A stretch of 64,000 nt of DNA from Actinomycetospora callitridis (GCF_028737265.1 NZ_JAQZAK010000002.1:434001-498000), one strand, 5' to 3'. Positions 26,135 to 36,292 are shown, counted from the first letter of the stretch. Numbers and translations: made by a program. The notes: generated by a model from the letters alone, not told the origin.

Positions 26135-29100
26135 TCAGGGCGGCGGGAGCAGTCCGAGCGGACGGGCGTCCGGCGGGGTGGGGGGACCACCCGCCGGGCG
26201 CCCCTGCCCCGGCTTGACGTAGCGGACGAAGCCGCGGGCGGCGTCGGCCCAGGGGGCCCAGCCGAGGCCGTCGGCGACGGTCGCGGCCTGACCGAGGAGC
26301 CTGCGGGCCTCCGTCCGGTCGCCGAGGACGGCGGCGGCGAGGCCCTGGTACAGCGCGAGCGGGCCGAAGGTGGCCGAGCCGATGCCCACGACGACCAGCG
26401 CCCCGGGGTCCGGGGGCAGGTCGCGGCGGACGACCTCGGCGGTCGGGACGTCGCCCAGCGCGAACGCCGCGCAGGCGGCCAGGCAGAGGCCGGGCCGGTC
26501 GAAGAGCCGGCCTTCACGCCCCTCCCGCTTGTGGTGCCAGTCGGCGAGGTGCCCGGCCGCGGTGTCGAGGTCCTCGCCGACGGCGGCGTCCACCGCGGCG
26601 GCGGCCGACCACGCCGCGACCAGCGGGTACATGGCGGCCGCGCCGGCGGGCAGTCCCTGGAGCGAGGGCAGGGTGCGTCCGAGCAGGTGACGGACCAGCA
26701 GGTGCACCCCGTAGGCGCCGACGGCGTCGGGCAGCCCGAGCTCCTGGCCGCGGTGCAGGGCGGCGAGTGCGGCGGCGTCGGCCTCGTCGGTGTCGCCACG
26801 GGCCAGGGTGAGACCGGCGTCGAGCAGCGAGACCATCCACATCGTGCGCGGCCGGTGACGGTCGACGGCGAGCGGCTCGAGGGCGCGGCGTGCCGCGACG
26901 GCGGCGTCCTGCCGGCCGGTGGCCAGGAGCGCGGCGATGCGCAGCTCCTCGGCCTCGAACCAGAGCGCGTCCGCGCCCTCGGCGTCGGCGAGCGCGGCGG
27001 CCTGTTCGCAGACCGCGAGCCGCTGGGCGGCCGGCACGGGCGCGTCGACGAGGTGGTTGGCCTCGAGGACGCGGACGCCGGCGAGCAGGCCCGGGTCGCC
27101 GAATCCCGTCGCGGCGAGCTCCAGCAGCTCGGGCAGCGCCGTGGGGTCGTCGACGTCCCCGTGGAGCTGCTCCTCCTCCAGAATCAGGCTGCGCAGCACC
27201 TCGGCGCGCTGTCGCTTCGACAGCGGCAGCGCCCGGGCGCGCCGCAGTCGCCGGGCGCGTCGAGGGCGCCCGGCGACGCTGATGCCCATGGCGTCGTGCC
27301 CGACGGCGGCGACCACCGCGTCGTCGACCTCGCGTGTGTCCGTCGCGGCAAGGCCCTGCTCGGCGGTGGCGCTGGCGACGGCGTGCTCGACGACCTCGTC
27401 GAGCACCTCGTCAGCCTCGTCGTGTCGGCCGAGCGCCTCGAGCACGAGACCGCGGTGCAGCGTCACCGAGCTGGGTCGCGACGAGTCGAGCACCGCGTCG
27501 AGCTGGACGAGGGCTTCCTCCATCGCGCCCTGGCGGTACGCCGCGATGCCGGCCCCGAGACGGGCGTCGCCGAGCTCGAGGGTCGGGAGGAGCGGGCCGG
27601 CGCCCACGGCGTGGCGCAGCAGAGTGAAGGGTTCCGGCCGGCTCTCGGTGACGAGGACCCGGTAGCGGGCGTGGTGCAGCGCCTGCGCGCTCGCCGGCGG
27701 GACGGCGTCGAGCACGGCGTCGCGGGTGAGGGCGTGCCGGAAGGCGAAGCCGTCGCCGGTGGCGGCCAGCAGCCCGCGGTCGACGGCGCTGCGGAGCTGC
27801 TTCGACAGCGCCCGCGGGGCGACGTCGAGCAGGGCGCCGAGGTCGGCGAGCGAGAGCGGGGCGAGCACGGCCAAGCCCTCGAGGGCGTCGCGGGCATCGG
27901 GCTCGAGGCCGGCGAGCTGGTGGTCGAGCAGGGGCCGCAGGCGCGCGGGGATGACGGTGGCGAGCTCGTCGACCGCCTTGTCCCCGTCCGGAGCGTCCAG
28001 GCCGGAGAGCGACTCGATCACCGCGGAGACGTGCAGGGCGTGCCCGCGGGTGCGCTCGTACAGGGCCTCGGCGACGCGCGCGGCGCCATCGGGCGCGAGC
28101 CCCGGCAGGTGCCGGACCACCAGCCGGCGCACCGCGGCGGAATCGAGCTCGCTGAGGCGCACGTCGCTGACGCACTCCAGCAGGGCGAGCTCGGCGTGCG
28201 TCCCGCCCCAGATCGGGTGAGCCTGCGCGTCGGGCTCGCGGGCGGCGACCAGCAGCGCCACCCCGGCGGGCAGGCCGAGGCGGGCGAGGCCGCGCAGGGC
28301 GGCGAGCGTCGCGGAGTCGGCGAGGTGGAGGTCGTCGAGGGTCAGCAGCACCGGACCGGGCCGGGCGGTGAGCCGGTCGAGCAGCGCGCGCCCCGGAGCG
28401 GGCTCCCCCGGAGCGACCGGGGGGACGCCGAGGTCGGCGAGCGCCTCGGCCCACGCCGTCCACGGCGGCGCGTCGACGTCACAGGAGCCGCCGCCGACGG
28501 CCGCCCCGTTCATCCACGCCTCGCGGCGAGCGGCGCGCAGGAGTGCGGTCTTGCCGATGCCGGCCTCGCCGGTGATCAGGCGGATCGCGCCCGCCTCGGG
28601 CGCCTCGAGCAGCGCGCGGACGGCGGCGAGCTCCTCCTCCCGGCCGACGAGCGTGGGTCGCGGCTGGCGGGCCGGGGTGGGGGCGAGCAGCCGGAGCGTG
28701 AGGTCCTCGATCTCGGCGCCCGGCTCGACGGCGTAGTCGTCGCGCAGCGCTCGGCGCGTGGCGGTGAGGATCTCGAGGGCCTCGCTCGTGCGGCCCTGGC
28801 GGTGCAGGCCGGACGCGGCGATGACGGCGAGCCGCTCGCGGGAGCGGTCGGCGGCGAGGTCGGCGACGACGAGCTCGACGGCCTCCTCCGGGCGGTCGAG
28901 GTCGAGCAGGGTGGCGCCCATCCGCTCGATGAGGCGCAGGCGGCGGTCGACGGCGCGCACGCGCTCGACCTCGAGGCGCTGGCCCACCGGCGTCCCGGCG
29001 AAAGGCTCGCCGCGCCACGTCGCGAGCGCCCGTGTGCCGCGCTCGAGCACGGTGTCGCGCGAGGCGTCGGCGGCGAGAGCGGCGGCGGCGTCGTCGTGGA

Positions 29101-29431
29101 AGCGGTGCAGGTCGATGGCATCGCGCGGCAGGTCGAGCCGGTAGGTCTCGCCGATCGGGACGATCGGAAGCCGCGTCCCCTCGTCCGGGGCCTCGCGTCG
29201 GAGCCGGCTGACCAGCACCTGCAGCGCACCGTCGGGCCGCTCGGGGAGGTCCTCGGCCCAGATCTCGTCGATCAGCGCCGGCACCGCCACGGTGCCCCGG
29301 CACGCCGCGGCGATCAGGGCCAGGAGGGTGCGCAGCCGCCGCCCCGGCCGTCCGATCTCGCCCGATGCGCCCTCGATGGCGACCTCGCCGAGCACACGGA
29401 TACGGACATCCGAGGACGACGACGGTGACAT
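26135..29431 (-). CDS. SARP-type regulator with BTAD and AAA ATPase domains
   Basis: 1098 residues. N-terminal OmpR-like winged helix (about 8-100; PGRRLRTLLALI, ALQVLVSRLRRE), BTAD helical repeats (about 105-248), then an AAA/NACHT-like ATPase with Walker A GEAGIGKT (288-295) and Walker B LLTLDDLH (about 362-369), and several hundred residues of TPR-like helices. This is the AfsR/large-SARP architecture; such proteins activate secondary-metabolite or surface-polymer genes. No LuxR-type C-terminal helix-turn-helix is present. The ATG at 29431 follows a GGGGG ribosome site and fits the domain start. It is divergent from the hydrolase gene with only 22 bp between starts, so the promoters must lie within the opposing coding sequences or the transcripts are leaderless. 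Confidence 0.85.
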   Translation of the reverse strand: MSPSSSSDVRIRVLGEVAIEGASGEIGRPGRRLRTLLALIAAACRGTVAVPALIDEIWAEDLPERPDGALQVLVSRLRREAPDEGTRLPIVPIGETYRLDLPRDAIDLHRFHDDAAAALAADASRDTVLERGTRALATWRGEPFAGTPVGQRLEVERVRAVDRRLRLIERMGATLLDLDRPEEAVELVVADLAADRSRERLAVIAASGLHRQGRTSEALEILTATRRALRDDYAVEPGAEIEDLTLRLLAPTPARQPRPTLVGREEELAAVRALLEAPEAGAIRLITGEAGIGKTALLRAARREAWMNGAAVGGGSCDVDAPPWTAWAEALADLGVPPVAPGEPAPGRALLDRLTARPGPVLLTLDDLHLADSATLAALRGLARLGLPAGVALLVAAREPDAQAHPIWGGTHAELALLECVSDVRLSELDSAAVRRLVVRHLPGLAPDGAARVAEALYERTRGHALHVSAVIESLSGLDAPDGDKAVDELATVIPARLRPLLDHQLAGLEPDARDALEGLAVLAPLSLADLGALLDVAPRALSKQLRSAVDRGLLAATGDGFAFRHALTRDAVLDAVPPASAQALHHARYRVLVTESRPEPFTLLRHAVGAGPLLPTLELGDARLGAGIAAYRQGAMEEALVQLDAVLDSSRPSSVTLHRGLVLEALGRHDEADEVLDEVVEHAVASATAEQGLAATDTREVDDAVVAAVGHDAMGISVAGRPRRARRLRRARALPLSKRQRAEVLRSLILEEEQLHGDVDDPTALPELLELAATGFGDPGLLAGVRVLEANHLVDAPVPAAQRLAVCEQAAALADAEGADALWFEAEELRIAALLATGRQDAAVAARRALEPLAVDRHRPRTMWMVSLLDAGLTLARGDTDEADAAALAALHRGQELGLPDAVGAYGVHLLVRHLLGRTLPSLQGLPAGAAAMYPLVAAWSAAAAVDAAVGEDLDTAAGHLADWHHKREGREGRLFDRPGLCLAACAAFALGDVPTAEVVRRDLPPDPGALVVVGIGSATFGPLALYQGLAAAVLGDRTEARRLLGQAATVADGLGWAPWADAARGFVRYVKPGQGRPAGGPPTPPDARPLGLLPPP

Positions 29432-29453
29432 CGAACCCCCAGGGATACTCACA

Positions 29454-30491
29454 GTGACGGCGACACAGGACATTACGTCCTTCGAGGTCAGAAGCAAGGA
29501 CGAGGTCCGGCCCGGAGACCTACTGTTGGTCACACAGATACCCGGTGAGGCCCTCGGCCGACTCATGGAGCGCTTCGACGGCACCGTGCTCTCGCACTCC
29601 GGGATCGCCGTGAGCATCGACGAGGACGGACGCCCCCGGCGCGACGGTCCCGCGAACGGCATCGCCAGCGCCCTGGCCGACAACCTCCGGTATGACGTCG
29701 GTGGCATCCGGTGGGACAGGTTCGAGGAGTTCTGGCCGAGCCGCGATTTCTACACCATCGCGATGCCGGACGCCCTGCGCGATCGGGCCCTCGACCACCT
29801 CGATCGCTTCGAGCCGACGCCGGGCGAGGAAGGGGCCTTCTCGTTCCTCAAGCTCGTCAACGTGGCCGCCGGCCTGCGGTCCGTCGAGCTGTGGGCGACC
29901 GACCGCGACCTCAGCGACCGCCTCTACCGCGCCTGCTGTGACGTCGCGACCTCCTGGGCGGCCACCTCCACATCACCGAGCTTCTACTGCGCCGAGCTCG
30001 TGGCCACCGCCTACGGACGCACCTTCACCCGCGCCGAGTTCACCCCGCCCCCGGCCCAGGGCCTGCGTCGGGACATCGGGGAGCCGGGGTGGGCGTCGAC
30101 CGTGATGGACCGTCTGCAGCGTCGCGTCGACGACCTCGAGGACGCCGACGACCGGTCCGCCGCGACCATGCTCGCCCTCCTGTCCTCCGAGGACTGGGAC
30201 TTCGTCGTCGACGCCTCCACGGCCATCGCCCAGTCCGGCGGCAGGGCGATCGGTGACCTGCTCGACGGGATGGTCGACCGCGTGCGCTCGTGGGTGCGCG
30301 GGGACGAGGAGGCCGACCCGGGCGAGGAGCCCCGCGTCCCGGAGGCCCTGCCCGACCCGCGCCCGATGCCGGGCCTGCCCGACCCCGACTCCCCGCTCCC
30401 CCACGGCCTCGTGACCCCGCGGATGCTCTGGCAGGTCTTCGGGCGCGACGAGTTGTGCCGCGTCGAGCAGCCCTCGCCCCTGAATCACTGA
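29454..30491 (+). CDS. Permuted papain-like (NlpC/P60 superfamily, YiiX/YycO type) hydrolase
   Basis: 345 residues. RPGDLLLVTQ near the start, then LSHSGIAV about 35 residues later with the presumed catalytic His, and FYCAELVATAYG at about residue 180 with the presumed nucleophilic Cys. His before Cys is the order of circularly permuted NlpC/P60-like enzymes that act on amides or lipid ester/amide bonds. A helical, acidic C-terminal region (about 215-345) is additional. No signal peptide is visible, so it is probably cytoplasmic. GTG at 29454 is used because the family domain begins right after it. It is divergent from the SARP gene, which may regulate it. Confidence 0.72.
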   Translation: MTATQDITSFEVRSKDEVRPGDLLLVTQIPGEALGRLMERFDGTVLSHSGIAVSIDEDGRPRRDGPANGIASALADNLRYDVGGIRWDRFEEFWPSRDFYTIAMPDALRDRALDHLDRFEPTPGEEGAFSFLKLVNVAAGLRSVELWATDRDLSDRLYRACCDVATSWAATSTSPSFYCAELVATAYGRTFTRAEFTPPPAQGLRRDIGEPGWASTVMDRLQRRVDDLEDADDRSAATMLALLSSEDWDFVVDASTAIAQSGGRAIGDLLDGMVDRVRSWVRGDEEADPGEEPRVPEALPDPRPMPGLPDPDSPLPHGLVTPRMLWQVFGRDELCRVEQPSPLNH

Positions 30492-30693
30492 GTGACCGCG
30501 ACGCCGTTTGGATCTCGCTCTGCGTGGTCGATCTACCCATTCAGCGTATGAAAGCCTCGTGAAAGCACGATCGGTGACCGTTCATCTGTAACAACGTGTT
30601 GCTACCTCCCCGATGAGGTGAACACACCGAACGTCCACGGGCCCCGAGATCGCTGTGCGTTCCCGGGCGACCCGACTCACCTGGGGGGACCAG

Positions 30694-33273
30694 ATGGTCA
30701 GAGCCGACCGACGCCGACCGCACACCCGATCGCGAGGTGCCGGCCGACTCGGTGCCGGGGCGCTCGCCGTGGTGGCCTCGGCGGTGCTCGTCGCCGCCAC
30801 AGCCCCCAGCGCTGTGGCGAGCCCGGGCCCCACGAACAGCAGCGTCATGACCGAACTGCCGACCTGGGCGCAGGCCTCCCGACCGCTCGCCACGGCCTAT
30901 CCGACGTCGACGCTCACCACCGGCGTCGCGGTCGACCCGGCGACGGGGACCGTCTTCCGGGTCGACCCGTGCGGTGACCAGCTGCTGATCTTCGCTCCCG
31001 GGCCCGACGGGAGCATGCGCCAGATCGCGGCCGTGCCCACCGGCTCCGGTCCGGTCTCGGCGGTCTTCGATCCGGGCTCGGGCAACGTCTACACGGCGGA
31101 CCAGCAGGGTCGGTCGATCACGACGGTTTCCCGGGTGGGCGACGGCTGGAGCGCGACGCACACGACGACCCTGGACTTCGCGCCGAGCACCGTCGCCGTG
31201 GACGGCTCCGGCACCGTGCACGCCACGGCAGGGCCGATCCACCGTCCCGATTGTGGCGTCGGCAACGGAGGCACCTCCGGTAGCGAGGGCTCGTCCGGGA
31301 GCGGCGGGAACGACGGCGACGTCCAGTCGGTCGAGAGCCGAGCGGGCTCCGAAGGCTCGAGCGAGAACGGGTCCGACTCCGATGGCCCGGACTCGGGCCA
31401 CCCCGGACCGGGGCACGGCGGACCAGGAGGACCCGACAGCCCGGGAGGACCCGACCACCCCGGAGGACCCGACCACCCCGGAGGACCCGACCACCCCGGA
31501 GGACCCGACCACCCCGGAGGACCCGACAACCCCGGCGGACCCGACAACCCCGGCGGACCCGACAACCCCGGCGGACCCGACAACCCCGGCGGACCCGACA
31601 ACCCCGGCGGACCCGACAACCCCGGCGGACCCGACAACCCTGGCGGACCGACCGACCCGAACGCGCCCGGCCTGACCGAGGCGCAGCGCCTCGCCGCGTT
31701 CACCACCCAGGTCCGCGGTTCGGGCTTCGACCAGCGATCCGCGTCGTTCGACCCGGACGACTACGAGATCACCTATGGCGACGGATTCATCCGCGCCAAG
31801 GACGCTTCCGGCCAGAACATCGAGTTCTGCTCCGGGACCTGCACGGACGTTGCCGTGGGCGCCGCCGGCGTCAGCGGGGGTGACGGCGAGGACGGCGGCA
31901 TCGGGTACTGCATCGGCACCTGCACGAACGTCGCCACCGGCGGCCGGGGCGGCAACGCCGTCACCAACGCCGACGGCGTGACGACCTATCCTGCGGCCGC
32001 TCGATTCGCGGCGCTGGCTGTGGACGACGAGACGACGACCGCGGGCAACGGCGGCAACGGCGGCACCGCCTACTGCCGCGGGACGTGCACCAACCTCGCC
32101 AACGGCGCGGACGGCGGCAACGCCGAGCGGACCGGCGCGAACGGCGCCTCCGGATTCCTGGCGGGCGAGGACGGCACCGACGCCCCGCTGGTGCGCGCCA
32201 ACGGCGGCAACGGCGGGAGCGGCGGGACCGCTGTGTGCCAGGGCACCTGCACCGGCGTGGCGAACGGCGGCGACGGCGGCGACGCCACCGCGGTCGGCGG
32301 CCGGGGCGGCGACGGCAGCGACGTCGCGCTCGTGGCCGTGGACCCGTTCACCGGGGTACGGCTCACCTCGACCTATGGCGATGGGGGCGCGGGCGGCGGC
32401 GTCCTGGCCACCGCCGGCCAGGGAGGTGCCGCGGGCAGCGGGACGTGCACCGCCGGATGCGCACCGACGGGCGGGGCCGCGGGGGCCGCCGACGCCACCG
32501 GCGGTGAGGGCGGCAACGGCGGCGGTGGCGTCGGAGGCGACATCGTGCTCGGCGGCGAAGGCGGGGACGGCGGCAACGCCACCGCGTACTCCTACGGTCC
32601 CGACGTGATCCCGCTCGGCGCGGCCATGGCGTCCGGCGGCGCCGCCGGCGACGGCGGTTCGGTGACCGGCAGCGACGCCTCCTCCGGCGACGGAGGTGGC
32701 GGTGGCGGCGCCTTCGCCATCGGCATCAACCCCCTCGCCGTCGGCGGCGACGGCGGGGACGCGGGCACCGCCACGGGCAGCTTCGTGCGAGAGCGTCCCT
32801 CCGACGGGGACAACGGCGGCGGCTCCGCCGGGACACGGGGTCCGAACGGCACGGCTCGAGGCGGGGACGGCGGTCAGGCTGCGAACCTCAATGGGGCCGG
32901 CACCCCTGAGACGGGCGGCCTCGGCGGCGGCGCGACGGCCGACGGCGACGATTCCACCGCCGAGGGAGGACGCGGCGGGGACGGTGGCGACAACTCGGGA
33001 ACGGGCGGCGGCAACGGCAGCTCTGGCGGAACCGCCGGCGTCTCGGGTGAACGATCGGAGGCCACGGGCGGGCGCGGCGGAGACGGCGGCGACAGCACCA
33101 CCGACCAGGGCGGCTACGGCGGCCAGGGCGGCTTCGCCTACAACGAGGACGCCTCGTCCTCCGCGCAGGGAGGCAACGGCGGAGACGGCGGGAACGGCGA
33201 CAGCAGCCGGGCCGGGTCCGGCGGCGAGACCGACGGTCCCGGCACGAACTCGAACGGCAGCGCCGGTTCCTGA
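30694..33273 (+). CDS. PGRS-like Gly-rich secreted protein with GGPDxP tandem repeat and CxGTCT repeats
   Basis: 859 residues. Signal peptide: Arg-rich start then [20 protein letters not shown]. Residues about 45-180 have propeller-type repeats ([40 protein letters not shown]). A Ser/Gly/Asp linker leads to twelve GGPD[SHN]P hexapeptides (about 245-316). After a short non-repetitive segment come four units of C-x-GTCT-x-V/L-A spaced by Gly/Asn/Asp stretches, and a fifth degenerate one; the remaining C-terminal half is a GGxGGDGG-type Gly-rich array, comparable in style to mycobacterial PE_PGRS tails. It has no sortase motif or C-terminal membrane helix. ATG 30694 follows a GGGGGGA ribosome site. 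Likely a surface or matrix protein. It is followed by a strong terminator, so it is a monocistronic unit. Confidence 0.75.
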   Translation: MVRADRRRPHTRSRGAGRLGAGALAVVASAVLVAATAPSAVASPGPTNSSVMTELPTWAQASRPLATAYPTSTLTTGVAVDPATGTVFRVDPCGDQLLIFAPGPDGSMRQIAAVPTGSGPVSAVFDPGSGNVYTADQQGRSITTVSRVGDGWSATHTTTLDFAPSTVAVDGSGTVHATAGPIHRPDCGVGNGGTSGSEGSSGSGGNDGDVQSVESRAGSEGSSENGSDSDGPDSGHPGPGHGGPGGPDSPGGPDHPGGPDHPGGPDHPGGPDHPGGPDNPGGPDNPGGPDNPGGPDNPGGPDNPGGPDNPGGPDNPGGPTDPNAPGLTEAQRLAAFTTQVRGSGFDQRSASFDPDDYEITYGDGFIRAKDASGQNIEFCSGTCTDVAVGAAGVSGGDGEDGGIGYCIGTCTNVATGGRGGNAVTNADGVTTYPAAARFAALAVDDETTTAGNGGNGGTAYCRGTCTNLANGADGGNAERTGANGASGFLAGEDGTDAPLVRANGGNGGSGGTAVCQGTCTGVANGGDGGDATAVGGRGGDGSDVALVAVDPFTGVRLTSTYGDGGAGGGVLATAGQGGAAGSGTCTAGCAPTGGAAGAADATGGEGGNGGGGVGGDIVLGGEGGDGGNATAYSYGPDVIPLGAAMASGGAAGDGGSVTGSDASSGDGGGGGGAFAIGINPLAVGGDGGDAGTATGSFVRERPSDGDNGGGSAGTRGPNGTARGGDGGQAANLNGAGTPETGGLGGGATADGDDSTAEGGRGGDGGDNSGTGGGNGSSGGTAGVSGERSEATGGRGGDGGDSTTDQGGYGGQGGFAYNEDASSSAQGGNGGDGGNGDSSRAGSGGETDGPGTNSNGSAGS
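31426..31641 (+). repeat. 12 tandem copies of an 18-bp unit encoding GGPD[S/H/N]P
   Basis: Twelve in-frame 18-bp units: one GGPDSP, four GGPDHP and seven GGPDNP. Units within each group are nearly identical in DNA, and the GGA-GGA versus GGC-GGA codon pair separates the DHP group from the DNP group, showing two separate rounds of local expansion. Copy number is likely to vary between strains. Confidence 0.95.
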
Positions 33274-33286
33274 CGGGGTGTGATCC

Positions 33287-33330
33287 CGACGGCCCCGGCC
33301 TCCTGGTCCGCCCGGAGGCCGGGGCCGTCG
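33287..33330 (+). terminator. Strong hairpin terminator after the PGRS-like gene
   Basis: A perfect 17-bp GC-rich stem (33287-33303 with 33314-33330) and a 10-nt loop, 13 bp after the stop codon at 33273. No U-tract follows, as is usual in high-GC actinobacteria. Confidence 0.85.
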
Positions 33331-33473
33331 CACGTGTCGATCTTGGGCAGAGCGTGAGGTCGTCGTGGGCCAGTACCTCGGTGGTCCGCTGCGCCCTCCC
33401 ATTCGGCGTAACCCTTTGGCCTCAACGAGTGCATTCGTAGTCGTTCGAGCCAAGGAACTGTCACCGTCCCCTG

Positions 33474-34313
33474 ATGGGGGGAAACACACAGATCGCGGAC
33501 CGGGGCGTGCTCGCACGGGTCCGACGTCGGCTCCATCGGCTCAACGACAGGACGCGCGAGAAGAGCGAGCAGGTGATGAGCGCGCTCGGGGTGCACCACA
33601 GCGAGGAACGGCTGATCGCCGACGCCGCGAACTACTGGGCCGATCGCAGCGACCCGCGCTGGCTCGACGACTCGCACTGGTGTGGCGGGCGACTGATCGA
33701 CGAGGGCCGGTTCGACCAGATCGGGACCGACCACCTCGCGCTCTTCGACCAGCTCGCCGCCATGGTCGGCGGACGCCCGCAGCTCGGCCGCGTGCTGGAG
33801 TGGGGCGTCGGGGGCGGCGCCAACGCGGTGCGGTTCGCGCCCCGGGCCGACAGCTTCGTCGCGCTCGACATCAATCCCCATTCCACGACCGAGGCCGCGC
33901 GCGTCGTCAAGGACCACTGCCACACGCCGGTCACGGAGGTCGTGGTGGACGTCGCGGCGCCGGACGTCGTGCTCGACGAGGTCCCCGCCGGGAGCGTCGA
34001 CCTCTTCCTCTGTCTCTACGTCCTCGAACTCGTCCCGAGCCCCGAGTACGGCCTGCGCCTGATGCGCCTCGCGGCCGCGATGCTGCGTTCCGGCGCCCTG
34101 GCCTTCGTGCAGATCAAGTACAGCACCGGAGCGACGGACACCTGGTCGCCACGGCGCAACTACCGCTTCCACAACGCGAACATGACGACCTACCGCCTCG
34201 ACCACTTCTGGACCGCGATGGACGACATGGGCCTGCGGCCGGTGGGCATGACGCTGGTGCCCGAGAGCGCGCTCGACCAGCACTACGGGTACGTGCTGAT
34301 GCGACGCACCTGA
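33474..34313 (+). CDS. SAM-dependent methyltransferase (class I)
   Basis: 279 residues. Motif I is VLEWGVGGGANAVRFA at about residue 103, followed by ALDINPHS with an acidic residue for SAM ribose and DLFLCLYVLELV as motif IV-like. A Trp-Ser-Pro-Arg-Arg-Asn-Tyr stretch near the end may bind the acceptor. The first 50 residues are Arg-rich helix. The start is uncertain since the ATG at 33474 lacks a clear ribosome site. It is convergent with the FkbM gene (6 bp between stops), at the edge of the second polysaccharide locus, so it may methylate a glycan or lipid there. Confidence 0.75.
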   Translation: MGGNTQIADRGVLARVRRRLHRLNDRTREKSEQVMSALGVHHSEERLIADAANYWADRSDPRWLDDSHWCGGRLIDEGRFDQIGTDHLALFDQLAAMVGGRPQLGRVLEWGVGGGANAVRFAPRADSFVALDINPHSTTEAARVVKDHCHTPVTEVVVDVAAPDVVLDEVPAGSVDLFLCLYVLELVPSPEYGLRLMRLAAAMLRSGALAFVQIKYSTGATDTWSPRRNYRFHNANMTTYRLDHFWTAMDDMGLRPVGMTLVPESALDQHYGYVLMRRT

Positions 34314-34319
34314 GGTGGC

Positions 34320-35027
34320 TCAGGCGCGCCGGAAGAACCCGTCGAACTGCAGGATCGTCCCGTCGTGGGGGTCGTGGAAGCCCGGCTCGAGCCCGACGAG
34401 CTCGAAGCCGAGGCCGGCCAGGACGTCGAGCACCTCGCGCATCACGGGCGCACCGTCGTAGAGCTCGCGGACGCTGAGCTCGGCCTCGATGAGCACGACC
34501 CGGTCGAGGAGACCGCGGGTGCCCTCGAGGACCGAGAGCTCGTGGCCCTGGACGTCGAGCTTGAGCATCAGCGGACCGGGCACCGCGGCGATCTCGTCGA
34601 CCTCGTCGAGGCGGACGAGGTCGACGTCGGCCACGCCCACCATCGTCGCGCCGGGCGCCGCGTGCTCGTGCGCCTCGGCCATCGTGTGCAGGCTCGAGCT
34701 CGCCGAGTTGCCCGCGACGTTCAGCGTCGCCGACCCGGAGGTGGCCGAGGCGGCGACGGGGAGGCACGACCACCGACTGTCGGCCGCCGCAGCCGCCTGC
34801 AGCTCGGCGAACGCCGCGGGCAGAGGCTCGAACGAGACGATGTGCCCGTCGAACCCCCACTGGCGCAGGGCTGTGGCGTACTGACCGGCGTTGGCTCCGA
34901 CGTCGAGCACGGTCCGGGCACCGGACGCCTCGATCAGGGCCTGCCGACGCCGCTCCGTCGGGCGGTACCGGGCCACGTCGACGCCGACGCGTCGGAACAG
35001 GGACTTGGTGGTGTCGGCGAGGGTCAT
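34320..35027 (-). CDS. FkbM-family methyltransferase
   Basis: 235 residues. VLDVGANAGQYA at about residue 40 is the SAM-binding loop; MLKLDVQGHELSVLEG at about 170 is the characteristic FkbM-family block. Such enzymes O-methylate sugars and other hydroxylated molecules and are common in exopolysaccharide loci. The ATG at 35027 overlaps the stop of the flippase gene (ATGA) and follows an AAAGG ribosome site, so it is translationally coupled to export of the repeat unit. Confidence 0.88.
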   Translation of the reverse strand: MTLADTTKSLFRRVGVDVARYRPTERRRQALIEASGARTVLDVGANAGQYATALRQWGFDGHIVSFEPLPAAFAELQAAAAADSRWSCLPVAASATSGSATLNVAGNSASSSLHTMAEAHEHAAPGATMVGVADVDLVRLDEVDEIAAVPGPLMLKLDVQGHELSVLEGTRGLLDRVVLIEAELSVRELYDGAPVMREVLDVLAGLGFELVGLEPGFHDPHDGTILQFDGFFRRA

Positions 35028-36292
35028 CGACGAGCCTTTCCGGCGGGGTCTCGGGTCGGCGGGTGCCGGCGGACGACGTGCGCGCGCACGCCGAGGTGGA
35101 CGACGATCCAGAGCTGACTGACGACGAAGCCCGCAGCCGCCCACACGGGCCCGCCGACGACGGCGAGCCCGTAGGTCGACACGAGGCCCAGGGCCAGCCC
35201 GATCGCGACGGCGCGGGCGACGACGCCCTGGTGCCCGCGGTTCTGCAGGACGAGCGCGAGGCCCTGGTTCACGGTCGACACCGCCGCACCGATCGCCAGG
35301 ACGGCGAAGGTTCCTCCCGACGCCTCGTACTGCGCGCCGAGGATCAGGGGGATCAGTGGCGGGCCCACGAGGGCGGCGACCAGCGGGGCGAGGCAGATGC
35401 CGGCGGTCACCCGGCCGATCCGGCGTTCCTCGACGCGCAGATCGGTCTCGTTGTCCCCCGCCCGGGCCAACCAGGGCAGACCCACCAGGGCCAGGGCCGA
35501 CGAGAGGAACAGCAGCGGCCCGAGGAGCCGACCCGCTCCGGCGTAGATGCCCGCCGCGGCCGGTCCGCCGCCGAGGGCGACGAACGGGGTGTCGAGCTGC
35601 TGGCCGATCGAGGCCAGGGCCGCCAGCCCGAACGACACCGACCACCACTGAGCCCGGGCCAGCTCGCTCCACGGGGCGCGGCCGGCGGGGGGCCGCCCGA
35701 GGAACAGCCGGTCCACGACGGCCTCGATCGCGAAGCTCGACGCGAGCCCGATCGGCAGCGCCAGCTCGGTGACACCGACCAGGAGGAGCACCACGACGAC
35801 GACCAGCCCGCCGAGGCGGCCGAGGAGCTGCGCCGTGGCGGCCTGCGCGAAGCGCTCCTGGGCGCGGAGGAGGGCGTTGGCGGACTGCGCCTCCCAGACC
35901 AGCGGAGCCACCGCGCCGAGCACGAGCCCGGTCGCGAGGTCCGGGGCGATCATGACGCCCGCTCCCGTGCTGACCAGAGCCAGTGGGAGCAGCACACGTC
36001 GTTTCGACCGGTGCACCGCGCGGGCGGCAGCCACGTCGAGGCGGCCTCCGGCGGACTCGCGGACGAGGTAGCTCATGAGGCCGAGGTCGAACACGGTCGC
36101 CGAGACGACCGAGATGGCGAAGCACGTCGCCACGATGCCGAGGGCTTCCGGGGTGATCGCCCGGGCCGCGACGACGTAGGTGAGACCGAGGAGGACCTGA
36201 CCGGCCACGAGCGACCCGGCGACGCCGCCGACGCGACCGACGAGCATCCGGGCGGCCCCGGGGCCGCGACCGGAGACCGTCGACTCGGGCAT
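35024..36292 (-). CDS. Wzx-type polysaccharide flippase, locus 2
   Basis: 422 residues with about twelve transmembrane helices and the MOP-superfamily pattern (ARAITPEALGIVA in the second helix, Arg-rich loop in the middle). It would translocate the lipid-linked repeat unit. Start at ATG 36292; the GTG just before it is an alternative. It is 31 bp downstream of the second priming transferase and coupled to the FkbM gene. The island has a different flippase at 15284, so each locus is self-sufficient. Confidence 0.83.
   Translation of the reverse strand: MPESTVSGRGPGAARMLVGRVGGVAGSLVAGQVLLGLTYVVAARAITPEALGIVATCFAISVVSATVFDLGLMSYLVRESAGGRLDVAAARAVHRSKRRVLLPLALVSTGAGVMIAPDLATGLVLGAVAPLVWEAQSANALLRAQERFAQAATAQLLGRLGGLVVVVVLLLVGVTELALPIGLASSFAIEAVVDRLFLGRPPAGRAPWSELARAQWWSVSFGLAALASIGQQLDTPFVALGGGPAAAGIYAGAGRLLGPLLFLSSALALVGLPWLARAGDNETDLRVEERRIGRVTAGICLAPLVAALVGPPLIPLILGAQYEASGGTFAVLAIGAAVSTVNQGLALVLQNRGHQGVVARAVAIGLALGLVSTYGLAVVGGPVWAAAGFVVSQLWIVVHLGVRAHVVRRHPPTRDPAGKARR

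Noticed and set aside
26057..29428. 1123-codon plus-strand frame opposite the SARP gene
   Set aside because: The minus-strand frame has Walker motifs and domain order; the plus frame is a compositional shadow.
30541..33516. 991-codon minus-strand frame opposite the PGRS-like gene
   Set aside because: The plus-strand product has a signal peptide and real repeats, with a ribosome site and terminator; the antisense frame is a by-product of GGC/GCC codons.
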